Assembly (NCBI GenBank): GCA_034770075.1 | Contig: CM068388.1 | Location: 65,706,889 to 65,770,888 of the forward strand | DNA length: 64,000 bases | Direction of reading: 5' to 3' | From: Aralia elata | Taxonomy: Eukaryota; Streptophyta; Magnoliopsida; Apiales; Araliaceae | Shown: positions 22,306 through 32,844 of the stretch, in pieces | How positions within the stretch are numbered: position 1 is the first letter of the stretch | Layout of the letters: each line of letters starts with the position of its first letter | Position numbers and translations under genes: made by a program | The notes under the pieces: generated by a model | Database searches by the model: none | What the model was told of the DNA's origin: nothing | Seen by the model: the letters and a program-made list of their open reading frames with translations, nothing else

Positions 22306-22382
22306 CATGAGTGTTGAACTCTAGACCTCTAGACAATAGAAACCTCATATTCCAACAAAAGCCACTGAACCAACTACCTATC
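22306..22382 (-). repeat. Possible tRNA-derived (SINE-like) remnant
   Basis: On the minus strand an A-box-like TTGGTTCAGTGGC (about 22359-22371) is followed 40-odd bases later by a B-box-like AGTTCAACAC (about 22313-22322). Spacing and order fit a decayed tRNA-related promoter, but no complete SINE ends were found. Confidence 0.3.
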
Positions 22383-23125
22383 ATGCTAAAATTTATGTAA
22401 CACTAATATTTAAACCACCTAGCATCGTTTCTATGAATGTGAAAATGAGATAATACACTTTTTGGCCACTGTACTAGGAATTGTAATAATAATAATAATT
22501 ATAATTATAAAAATAATTGTAATAATTATTATTATATTAATAATAATAATTTTTAAATACTACAAATGATAATAATAATTAAAATACCCTAAAATAATAT
22601 AAAGCAGTTACAAATTAAATACCCTAAATATAAAATTACATTTAAAGTTTTTTTAACCATTGAATCAAAATTTATTTTGTTTTTTTTACTAGTCACGTGG
22701 GTATCAATGTTTAACCATTAAACATAATGTATTACACGTAATATAATGTTCAATGTTCAAAATAAACATATAAACAGAAAGATGCCTCCCAGGAACCAAT
22801 AAAAAAAGAAAAATCGCATTCAATTTACATTTGTTGCCTCGGGTTGACCATTTTATTACTTAGCTAATAGATTATAGAAAATGAGAACTCAACAGTCTTT
22901 ACTTATTACTTTACCAAAAAAAAACAATTGTTTTCGTGCATATATAGTTGTCCTAAGATACTAATAATATATAATTGTGTAATTATAAAATATAACCTGC
23001 AAAATGGCAGAATTACTTACTTCTAATAATTCAATAAATTAAGAAGAGATATTATCAACATAAAATTGAAGTGAAAAATAATAACAATGAGGTGTAGATT
23101 AAATATTTTGATATAATATGGTCCA

Positions 23126-23153
23126 CTAGTTAAGTGTCCCGTGCGAAGCCCGG
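23126..23153 (-). mobile_element. Possible Helitron 3' terminus
   Basis: On the minus strand an imperfect hairpin (CCGGGCTTCGCACGGG, 23153-23138) is followed by a short spacer and CTAG-T at 23129-23125, the standard Helitron 3' layout. The stem has decayed (about 5 of 7 pairs) and the 5' end was not found. Confidence 0.35.
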
Positions 23154-23936
23154 ATTATTTTTTAAATAAAATTATTTTTAATTTATTTAATATAGTGATT
23201 ATAAAATATATTTTTTGAATTTTAAATTGACTTACTACTATTATTAGAATGACTATAAATTTTACTTAAAAACAAATGACTACAGATGATCACATATTTA
23301 GTGTTATTAATGTGATTCTTTTGTTGCTTTTAATTTCATATTAAATTTTTATATAGTTTCAAAATTTAATATTTAATTTTTATAATCAATTCTTTGTATT
23401 AATATATGCATTTTTAATCAGAGTTCAAAGTTGAGTAAAAATCAAGCCAAAACGTAATGTTTAAGTCATATTCTATAATTAATTAACTAAATAAATTCTA
23501 TAAACAATAAATTAAATAATATGGAACAACTTATAAGTACAATTTATACAGCTTATATGTACAATTTATATTAGTAAATTTTAATTGATTTTTATGATCA
23601 ATTATGAATGATGATGTATTTGATATGTCTCTCATTTATGATATGTATTTTTACAACTTTAAATGGTTGTGATTTGTTAGTAATTGGTCAATATTTTTTT
23701 ATTTTTACTTTTTATAAATAAATTGAATAAATTGTTTATTAGGTGAGTGACATTCGAATTCGGATATTTGAATAATTTGTTTATTCGAATAAAAAATAGA
23801 AACGAATATTTTTCGCATTTGGACATAATTTTTAAATACTAAATACGAATATTTTTTGACAATTCTCCGAATACCGAATATGGTCTTACAAAAACATGCT
23901 TATTGGGATTATCTTAATTTAAGGCAACATTTTAAT

Positions 23937-24506
23937 AGTCGTTGCAAAAAGTTGTATAAAATATGCAACGAAAATAAAAATTGTTGCCAATGAATGTGGT
24001 CCATATTAGGCAACGAAATATAGCAACAAAAAAACTTTCGTTGCCCACGATGAGGAGAAATCAAGTGGTTAGAAATTTTGCAATGCATTTCTAACGAATT
24101 TTGTTTCCAAATTTTGCAACGACTTATGAATTTCGTTGCAAAAGGTGAAAGCCTGACACAATCTACAACGAAGGACAAGTTTCGTTGCTAAACATAACCT
24201 TTTAGCAACGACTTATAAAGTCGTTGCCTGAACAATCGTTGCTAAAGCCCCATTTTTAGCAACAAAAAAACTTTCGTTGCCCACGATGACGGGAAATCAA
24301 GTGGTCGAAAATTTTGCAATGAATTTCTAACGAAAATTTTTCCCGCCAATGAATTAGCAACGACTTATGAATTTCATTGCAAAAAGTGAAAGCCTGACAT
24401 AATCTGCAACGAAAAACAAATTTCGTTGCTAAACATATACTTTTAGCAACGACTTTTAAAGTCGTTGCCCGAAAAATCGTTGCTAAAGGCCCATTTTTTT
24501 GTAGTG
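23937..24506. repeat. Right subterminal region of the CACTA element, internally duplicated
   Basis: Dense GCAACG/CGTTGC words as on the left. A tandem duplication with a 236-bp period (AGCAACAAAAAAACTTTCG at 24022 and 24258) repeats the subterminal block including a second terminal-like GCCCCATTTTT at about 24246-24256. Minus frames at 23909-24178 and 24256-24585 are shadows of these repeats. Confidence 0.85.
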
Positions 24507-24509
24507 TAG

Positions 24510-24986
24510 GTAACATTTCACAACTCTTTCTAAAGTACTTCTCTCCTTTACAATCCTTTATAAAGCAACAAACTAAGATTAACAATTTAGCGAAACGGCA
24601 AGAAGATGCTTATGTAATGGTTTACAAAAATGGACATTAGTATTATCATTTATCACACAAGTACGAACTTATTGTTTATTTTTTCACAGGCATGTTGCTG
24701 GGTGGAAGCTGTTGGACTTCAGTATTGATGTCATACGCTTAGGATAACTCTTCTGCACAATTTTTTGTATAGTTACGAAGAAATTGGTTAACTTTTATTT
24801 TATTTCACTTCCCTTATGTCGTGGGATACGATGTAAACCACAAGTCTGTAATGAATCTTTCTCTTCTTTTTATTATTATAAAAGAGTACAATAATAAAAA
24901 GAAAATATTTAGTGCATGGCTGCTAATGATTGATGACACAAGAATTTATAGTGCAGTCTAACTAAAGAATATTATAAATAACTTCC

Positions 24987-25052
<66 letters not shown>

Positions 25053-25331
25053 TTTGTCATTGAAATGATAAAATCAAGAGAATTAATAAATCTTTGTAAT
25101 TAAAATTATTTTGATATTTCATCAAGACAAGAAAACTTGCCCTTACACCATAAAAGGCTTTGGTTTCCACTCAGATTTGAAGCATTCATGAAGAAATCGC
25201 CAGAAAATCGCCTCTCTTGCAAGTCCTAGACCCGTCTACACAACTAACCATATTTTAGGTCATTTTCAATATATATATGAAGGGGCAAAAAAGTCGTTAT
25301 CCATTCCCATTAACGACGTCTAGAAGGAAAG
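24510..25331 (+). other. Right interior of the MULE
   Basis: AT-rich, with TA microsatellites at about 24993-25050. A splice-acceptor-like pyrimidine tract TTTATTTTTTCACAG ends at about 24689 and is followed by a short open segment HVAGWKLLDFSIDVIRLG ending in TAA. It may be the last exon of the same captured gene as the segment at 14661. Family not recognised. Confidence 0.3.
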
Positions 25332-25450
25332 TTGTTTTTCACTTTAACTCAAAACCACGAGTGTTTAAATGTAGGTTTACGTAATACAGGTGGTTATGTA
25401 GGAAATGTCAAATACCAGATGTGGTCATCTGAATTTTACCCTTAATTTAA

Positions 25451-26140
25451 TCTGTGGAGATAGAATAAATTAAATAACTTAATATTTATTATTTAATATT
25501 TTGGAAATATTAAATATAAATTAATAAGAGGAGTTTTATTATTATTATTACTATTACTATTATTTAATTCCTAATAAGGATTGAGAATTAATTAATAGAA
25601 GTACTCTCACATGAATTCATAATTGGATTAGGAGTATAATTAATTAAAGGAGTTTAATTAAAATATAAACCCTAATCCTAAATAGTTTAGGGAAGGGTTT
25701 TCCTACATCTATAAATAACAGGAGTCTTATCATAGATTAGGGTTACAAACTCTTACATAAGAATTGTAGAGAGTACTTACAATTTCTATAGAGATAAAAA
25801 CTAGGTTTTGCTAACACTTATTTTCTTGAACAAGTATTATTTCTCGGTGGATCACCTCTAGAGGTCAAACACTTGGGTGGCTAACGTTGATCAAATGAAG
25901 AAATTTAATCGGTGGAATTCAAGGAGAACACAAAGGAATTGGAGTTGAACTTGTACCCGAGGAAGCACGGTTCTACGAGGGTATAATTTCTTAATCTCTA
26001 TCTCTTTCGTTTAATTAATAATTGTGCATAAAGAAAGATCATGGTGATGGTTTGTATAAAATTTTAAAATCTAATTTTATCGTGCTTCCGCTTTATTTAT
26101 GTAATTTGATTGCATGTTCGCGTTATATACAAACCTAACA
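25451..26140 (+). repeat. Copia LTR1, right part
   Basis: Continues the LTR broken at 14048; ends AAACCTAACA at 26140 immediately before the primer-binding site. Contains ATT trinucleotide runs (about 25536-25564) shared with LTR2 and LTR3. Confidence 0.9.
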
Positions 26141-26141
26141 G

Positions 26142-26154
26142 TAGTATCAGAGCC
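26142..26154 (+). other. Primer-binding site of copia copy A
   Basis: TAGTATCAGAGCC, one base away from the usual TGGTATCAGAGCC complementary to the 3' end of initiator Met-tRNA. Confidence 0.8.
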
Positions 26155-28086
26155 AAACTTTATGCGAATTATTAATTATTTTCATTCTGTATATATATTT
26201 ATGTGTTTAGAACAATTTAATTGGGCATAATTGTTTGTGTAAAATTATTATTATTATTATTTTAATTTTTTATTTTTATTAAAAAAAATAAAAAAAACGT
26301 TAGTCAAAGTCAACGGTCAAACGTTGACTAATCAACTGATGACGTGACACTGACTGGTCAACTATTGACTGCTGATGTGGCGTTCACTGGTCAATCTTTA
26401 AAAATGAAATAATAAATTTGGGGCTAGAAGGTTTTGAATCCTTAACCTATTGGTCATATTTTGGAAGTCTTACCACTACACCAGAATCACTTTTGATTAT
26501 GAATCAAAATGTTTAATATTTAAACTATATAATTCTGGGTTTAAAGTTTGACTTAAAGGTTTGTTTGATTATTTCTTTTAAAGGTTTATGATCAAAGGTT
26601 GACCTCATTTTTTTATTTTTTTTTAATTCTTGTAAATTAATATAAAGAAGTTTATTTTGATTTGAAATTTAATTAAAAAATAAAGGAGTTTATTTTTATT
26701 CAAAATTGGATAAATTAAAATAAAAGAGTTTATTTTGATTGGAAATAGGATTAAAATAAAGAAGTTTATTTTAATTGGAATTAGATTTCATGATAACTAA
26801 TTATACTTGGAATTGAATTCCATGATAACTAATTGGAGTTAAAATTAGATTTTATATTAACTAATATTGTCCATTAAATGATATCAATGGATATATAGAA
26901 TTGTTTTATTATTCATGAGATGAATGTAATTTATTGATGCATATAGAGATATGTATGATGATAAATAGGGATTGATTATGGACTATTGACCAGTGTGTGA
27001 TTGGATTTATTTTAGAGGATGCGTGAATGAATGAGTTTTTATAAATGGGATCTGCGTACCTCGTCTTCTCTAGTTTTTCTTGATGTAAATTCTATCTTCC
27101 TCCTATGTACTTCCCCTTGACTGCTGATCAAGGTTTCTATTCATTGTAAATAGTTTATGTAATAGGACTAGTTAGAATTAATTTTGAAGAATTGGAGAGA
27201 GAGGAGCAAGGAGCGCTTGAAGACCCGTTTGTAATGGAGCCCGGGATTTAAATGTAATATTTATATTTAAATTTAATTCTTGTAACCTAGGTTTGACCTC
27301 TTGGTTCACTTGGTGGCTCTAGTGAACTAAACTAGAATAAAAGTCCATAATCAATCCGGGTAGAATATAGTATTCTATATATGCATGTTTACTATATATA
27401 TAGTATATATTATACAACATGCTTCGCATGTTAAATAATATGACACGTATTTTATATATTTATGTGCATGCGTGCTAAACAAGAACAAACCCCTCAAAAA
27501 AATCATATTAAGTCTTAAACGTTCAAAGATATTTGGAATATCGAACGTCGCCTTTTAGCATGGTAAAGCGATAGAGTATTAAATATTTAATATGAGTTTG
27601 TTGTGTCACCACAAGGCAAGTATTAAATATTTAAGATGTTGCCTTATCACATTTGATGCTTATTAAGGAATTGAACATTACTATTTTGTTGTGTCACCAC
27701 AAGGACGATATTTTTCTCTTCACATATATGGAAGTGCTAGGTTGGACTTAACTTAGATAATTTTGATTCGAATGTGTCACCACTTGATCAAAATAATCTA
27801 AGAGGCAAAATACAAGGAGTTACATAGTGATGTAATTGACAATAGTTGTCTACCTATTTATTTATATATCGTTTGTTGTGTCACCATAAGGCTATATACA
27901 TTTGAAATAAGATCCTTATTCTCACTAGCAAATCTTTAATTAGATTTGCCGAACTATATATTGAGGGTAATATAGTTTGATAAAAATAGTGGGAGATACC
28001 AATTTAAATAAAGACCTAATTTATTTTGGTAATTAATAAAATGAATGTATGCTAAAATATTGTTAATTTATTTACAGAATTTTACA
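26155..28086 (+). other. Untranslated leader of copia copy A
   Basis: No gene. Contains a cluster of GTCAA/TTGAC words (about 26303-26397), a tRNA-like segment on the minus strand (about 26425-26485), imperfect repeats of AATAAAGGAGTTTATTTT type (26640-26780), and four spaced hairpins TTGTG-TCAC-CACAA at 27601, 27689, 27771 and 27876. Confidence 0.7.
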
Positions 28087-28950
28087 ATGTCTAATTTACT
28101 ATCACTGCAGAGCATATTACGTGCTAATTAATCGGGCCAAAATACACGGATTGGTTAAGGAATCTGAGAATAGTTCTCAAGGCTGAAAAGCTATCTTATG
28201 TCCTTAATATGCCTATCTCTGCAATAGTTGCAGATAATGCATCCGAGGAAGAAATTGCTACTTTTAGAAAGTGGCAAAATGATGTATAGTTGGCTCAATG
28301 CATCATGCTCGCATCCATGAGTAACGAGCTTTAGCGTCAGCATGAAACTATGGATGCTTCTACTATACTCCTACACCTTCAAGGAGTTGAATGGTGAGGA
28401 AATAAGACTATTAGATATCAGATATCTAAGGAGCTCTTTCGATCTAGAATGACCGATGGCACTACAGACAAATATCCTAAATGATCAATTTGATTGAACA
28501 ATTGGGACAAATGAGTTTTGTAATGGATGGAGGGTTGATCTAAAATTTGATCTTGCAATCACTTTCGGACTCTTTGTCACAATTTGTTGTGAATTTCCAC
28601 ATGAACAAGCTATATGTCAGCCTGCCTGAGTTGCTTAAACATGTTGAAAAACTGTAAAGAGTTACTTTCAACCAAGAAAGACCAAGTCTTACTGGTAGAT
28701 GATTCTTCCAGGAAGCGGAAGAGGGCCAAAGGATCTTCTTAAAAGAAGAACAATTCAAAGAAGGTATAAGAAAAGGTAATAACTAAGGACGCTAAGAACA
28801 AAACTGATGCAGATAGCAAAGGAGTTTGCTTCCACTGCAATAAGCCTGGACACTGGAAATGAAACTGTAAGGAGCATCTTCCAGAGGCTAACCAGAAGAA
28901 GCTTAGTGAAGCTTTGATTACAGATATAGGTTTGTTCATGATTGAAATAA
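28087..28950 (+). pseudogene. gag of copia copy A, decayed
   Basis: Starts at ATG 28087 (MSNLLSLQSILRAN, then a stop and frame changes). Conserved pieces follow: YTDWLRNLRIVLKAEKLSYV (about 28136-28200), LAQCIMLASMSNEL, and the nucleocapsid zinc knuckle CFHCNKPGHWK-stop-NC (CX2CX4HX4C, about 28830-28871; an arginine/glycine position is a stop in this copy). UBN2-type gag of Ty1/copia; would form the virus-like particle. Multiple stops make it non-functional. Confidence 0.8.
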
Positions 28951-30243
28951 ATCTTTCTTTAAGTCAAGGTTCTACTTGGGTATTAGATACCGGCTATAGT
29001 TCTTACGTATGCAATCCAATGCAGAGACTAAGCAGAAGTAGAAAGCTAAACAAAGAGTAAGTAATCTTACGTGTGAGGAATGAAGCAATGGTTGCTGCAT
29101 TAGTCATAGAAACTTATAGTTTAGCGTTGCCTACAGACAAGTCTATTAAGTTAATAAGTTGTTATTATATTCCAGTTCTCATTAGAAACATTATTTCTTT
29201 CTGTTGTTGGACAAAGAAAGTTCTGGTATTACATTTAAGAACAATGGTTATTCTATTTATAATGATATTATTTTGTTTGAAACTGGAAGATTAGTTGATA
29301 GACTTTGTATACTTAACTTACATAAAAAATAATTTTGCAAATTGAACAAACTAGTAAAAGAAAAGGAGATGATCATTTAAGAGTTGAATATATGTATTTG
29401 ATGAAATATAAGTCTGAATCATTTGATAGGTTCAAAAAATTTAGAAGTGAAACAAATTGACAAAGTATTAAGATTCTTTGATCAAATCGAGGAAGGAATA
29501 CTTGTACAATAAGTTTATAGATCATCTCAAAATGATATTTTTCTCATAATGGACGCTTCATGATACACAATAATTGATTGGTGTATCTAAAAGGAGAAAT
29601 TGTACCTTGTTGGACATGGTGCGGTCCATAATGATTTTTACCGACATTCTAGTATCTATCTGGGGTTATGCCCTAGAAACGGCTGTATATCTACAAAATA
29701 AGTTATGGATAGGGAGGATTCCTAGTCTTAAGTAAGTTAAGATAAGAGGTTGTCCAACTTATGTGAAAAGGTTTCAAAAGGATAAGCTTGGGATAAAATC
29801 TGACAAGTACAGGTTTGTGGGATATCCTAAAGAAAGTTTAGGGTATTATTACTATAATCCTACACGTTGCCTTCTTGGATAAAAGTGTTTATCATTGAAG
29901 GAGCTAGTGGGAGGGTATTAGATATTGAAGGAGTTCAAGAACCACATAGCACTTTGAGTCAAACCGAGGAACTTGTAGATAGACCTATTGTACCACAATC
30001 GAATCGTAAATCTGGAAGAGTACCGAAGATACCTAGGAGGTATGGATTCATTGTAGAGGATGATAATGAGGTACACATTATAGAGGATGATGATGAGGTA
30101 CACATCATAGAGGATGATGATCCAGTTATATACGATGAGGCTATGAGTAGTGGATACTCAGCGAAGTGGCAGATGCCCATGAAATCTGAAATGGACTCCA
30201 TATATGAGAACCAAGTATAGACTCTGGTTACTCCACCGAAAGG
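28951..30243 (+). pseudogene. protease, partial integrase and linker of copia copy A, decayed
   Basis: Protease active-site region WVLDTGYSSYVCN (about 28976-29014; the family has D-S/T-G). The GAG-pre-integrase zinc region and the first half of the integrase core are largely missing; the later core and C-terminal part remain as broken text (SLGYYYYNPTRCLLG at about 29836-29880). An acidic linker follows in the open segment 29867-30220 (SGRVPKIPRRYGF, then repeated EDDDEVHII), ending at the RT start. The loss is shared with copy B, so the common ancestor of both copies probably already lacked part of integrase. Confidence 0.7.
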
Positions 30244-31510
30244 TGATGAGTGGGTAATATACCCATGATTTAGATATTTTTAGACTTGATATATTGTTAG
30301 TTTTTAAGTATTTTAGGATATTTTTACTTGTTTAATTGTATTTTGCAGGTTAGGGCAAGGCAGGAGGGCAAAACAGGCTTTTTGGTATCATTAATGGCAT
30401 TTTGGTAATTTCAACAAAGTAGACCAGCGCCGGGGCGCTAGTCCTAGTATTAATCTAGTGCCGGGGCGCTGAGAGTCAGGAAGAGCTAGCGAGTTATTTT
30501 GCAAGGCTTGGTTTTTGGGGAGTTAGTTTACTACTCTAATTAGGATTCTTGATAAAGCTGACTTTCGAGAAGTAGCTATATATAGAGAGTGGAGGTTTTG
30601 TCATGGATCTATCGAAGAGATTAATTTTCAGAGATGAACAAGGAGATTGGAGATCGAAAAAGCATCGTGAAGAATTCAGATTGGTGGATTGAAGATTGAA
30701 GAACTTATTGAGTTTTTTTCTTAACCTTTTATCTCTAATTTGTAATTAATTATGATATTTTATTTTAGAATTCTATTTTTTATTTTCAGCATGAACTAAA
30801 CTTCCAATTAGGACTACAATTGAACCTTTTGTGATTATGAACTAAGTATCTATTTGAATCTAGTTATTATCTCATATTGAGTTGTCTATCTTATTCTGTG
30901 TTTATTGATTAATTGTTTGGCTAACAATTAGCGGGATATCTTAGATGAATTCAGGAGATCAAACCTAGAGTTAGATCTGAATATGATAGCGTGTATTCTT
31001 AATTATTTGTATGGGATGAATAATTAGGGTTGTGAAGTGAATAGGGATATCTCTTTGCTGCATGTAACTATTGGGAATTGGTATTTAACGAATTTAATCT
31101 TTTAGTTTTGCATAGGAATATCGCAGAATTAACTGGTTAAATAAATTTGCTTGATCACTTGGAAAAAGGGCTTACAAATAAAGTTAAATTCCTGTTAACA
31201 ACTGTGTTGAGCCTAATAATTGAATGACGTGGATAACTTAGTTTATATTGCATGATTGGCGATATTGTAGTCTTAATCTTCAAAATATGAATTTCAATCT
31301 TTGTGTTTAGTTGTTAAGCATAGTTTTAATTTAATTAGTTTTAATTAACATTTAAAACGTGATTGTTTAATAAAATAAAGTTAATATAGGTTGGTAGTTG
31401 AAAGTGTAAATTGCAATATTTCTCTATGGGAACGATACTCTACTTATCATTATATTACTTGTTGATTGTGTATACTTGCACGTAATTATTAATTGGGAAA
31501 TCGGACAACA
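30244..31510 (+). mobile_element. Solo LTR in copia copy A pol
   Basis: Begins TGATGAGTGGGTAATATACC and ends CGGACAACA, flanked by a perfect 5-bp duplication AAAGG (30239-30243, 31511-31515). Copy B has the uninterrupted site CCGAAAGGCATAGTG at about 38841. Its 3' region (ACGATACTCTACTTATC ... CTTGCACGTAATT) resembles Athila/Tat-type LTR ends. GC-rich patch with inverted repeat GCGCCGGGGCGC at about 30427-30438 and a similar one at 30463-30472. No internal sequence, hence solo. TG...CA ends fit both orientations; plus is chosen from the ACGATACTC-type end. Confidence 0.85.
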
Positions 31511-32760
31511 AAAGGCATAATGCCTAGAGGGTGTATATGGGTCTTTAAAGGAAAGACTGGAGCAGATGGCAAGGTGGAGACCTATAAGACCAAACTTATT
31601 TAAAAGGTTTCAAATAAAGTCAAGAAGTTGACTGTGATAAAACCTTATTACCGGTATCAATGCTCAAGTTCATTCGGATGTTGCTTATGATTGCAACTTA
31701 TTATTACGAAATCTGGCAAATGGATGTGGAGACGTCCTTCCTCAATAAAAACTTGAGGAGAATGTATGTATGATACAACCAGATGGATTTGTTTCAATGG
31801 TTGAAGCAAATCATGTATATGAGCTACAACAATCCATTTATGGATTGAAGCAAGCTTCTCAAAGATGGAACATTCGTTTTGATGAGACAATCAAAATAGT
31901 TTGATTTCATCAAAAACAAGAATGAACTTAGTACGTACAAAAGGGTCAGTGGGAGCGCTGTGACATTCTAAGTATTATATGTTGATATACTACTGATAGG
32001 GAATGACACACCAATGCTACAATTAGTAAAAATAAAATTATTTAAATATTCCTCCATGAATGACTTGGGAGAAGTATCCTATAAATTTGGGATATAAATC
32101 TATATAGATAGATTTAAAAGGATGTTCGGCTTAACCCAATGAACGTATATTCATTCTATGCTAAAGGCGTTTAGCATGGCAAACTCCAAGAGAGGTCTCA
32201 CGATGATGAGCCATGAAGTGTATCTCTCTAAAATTATCTCTAATGAAAAAGAGATCGCATGAGTTACTATCATGTATACAATGAATATACAAGGTCTGAT
32301 GTTGATCAGTTATATTCTGGAGAAGATCACTGTAAGACAGTGATAAACATCTTTAAGTACTTAACTGGTATTGAAGATGTGATCATGATTCATGGTAGGT
32401 CTGAATTAAAACTAGAGGGTTAAACAGACTCAAGTTTTTCAAACTGACCAAGACGATAACAAATCCACTTTAGGGTAAATCGTTACCTTGAATGGTGGTG
32501 CAGTAAATTGGAAAGGTTCCAAACAACAAAGAGTTGTTGGTTTAGTGACAAAGACAAAGTATATAGCTGTAAGTGAAGCTGCAAGTTGATTATTTAGATG
32601 AAAAGTTCATCACAAAACTAGGAATAGTTCCTAAGTCTCATCTTGGAATCAAACATGTGTTGCGGCGCTTTCATTTTATTAAACAAATCAATGAAAGAGA
32701 AGAAGTCACTATAGAGATAGTGGACTCTCAAGAACAACATTGCATATCCATTTACTGAAG
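31511..32760 (+). pseudogene. Reverse transcriptase / RNase H of copia copy A, decayed
   Basis: Recognisable copia RT text in changing frames: PRGCIWVFKGKTGADGKVET (about 31523-31580), DVETSFLNKN, LYVDILLIGND (the catalytic YVDD-type motif, about 31975-32008, altered), then RNase H remnants with the open segment 32573-32758 (LDEKFITKLGIVPKSH). Frequent stops. Confidence 0.75.
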
Positions 32761-32844
32761 CTTTATCCAATAACAAGATGATCGTCACTTAGAGAAGAAG
32801 GGTATTAGATACCATGGCGATAAGCTTTAGTGCAAGTGGGAGAT

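Larger units (their letters stand above)
20881..23124. other. CACTA interior upstream of the captured exons: AT-rich with small repeats
   Basis: After 20881 come an apparent GC-rich 5' leader (20960-21075, with AGATCTAGATCTAGATCTAGA at about 21022) and then strongly AT-rich DNA with a TA run at 21269-21302. GATAATACACTTTTTGG occurs twice in direct orientation (22133 and 22450), possibly remnants of another element. Nothing coding was recognised; the frame 21118-21339 runs into the TA repeat. Confidence 0.45.
14816..24506. mobile_element. CACTA (En/Spm-like) element carrying host gene fragments
   Basis: Left end CACTACAAAAAAATGGGGC; right end, in reverse complement, CACTACAAAAAAATGGGCC. A perfect 3-bp duplication TAG flanks it (14813-14815, 24507-24509). 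Both ends carry dense subterminal copies of a GCAACGA/TCGTTGC word in both orientations (14830-15610 and 23936-24490), typical of the superfamily. The 9.7-kb interior has no TNPD/TNPA-type transposase that I can recognise; instead it holds minus-strand exons of host genes with their introns (16379-20880). It is therefore a non-autonomous, gene-carrying CACTA nested in the MULE. Confidence 0.9.
14049..25441. mobile_element. Mutator-like element (MULE) inserted in copia LTR1
   Basis: Terminal inverted repeats of roughly 105-110 bp (left 14049-14158, right about 25332-25441) both start GGGTAAAATTCAGATGA and are clearly similar over their length. A perfect 9-bp duplication TTAATTTAA flanks it (14040-14048 and 25442-25450); the uninterrupted copia LTRs have the site once (33968 and onward). 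Without the CACTA inside, the MULE is about 1.7 kb and has no transposase, so it is non-autonomous. Its own DNA is 14049-14815 and 24510-25441. Confidence 0.92.
26141..32844 (+). mobile_element. Copia internal region A
   Basis: Leader of about 1.95 kb (26155-28086), gag from 28087, protease near 28975, partial integrase 29400-29900, RT and RNase H 29880-32760, purine tract at 32833-32843. Contains a 1267-bp solo LTR (30244-31510). Many stops and frameshifts; not autonomous. Compared with B, the first part of the leader (to about 26640) is unrelated, while from about 26640 onward the two are colinear and clearly similar. Confidence 0.85.

Noticed and set aside
22133..22466. Possible small element bounded by two copies of GATAATACACTTTTTGG
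   Set aside because: The copies are in direct, not inverted, orientation and no target duplication was found, so no element is called.
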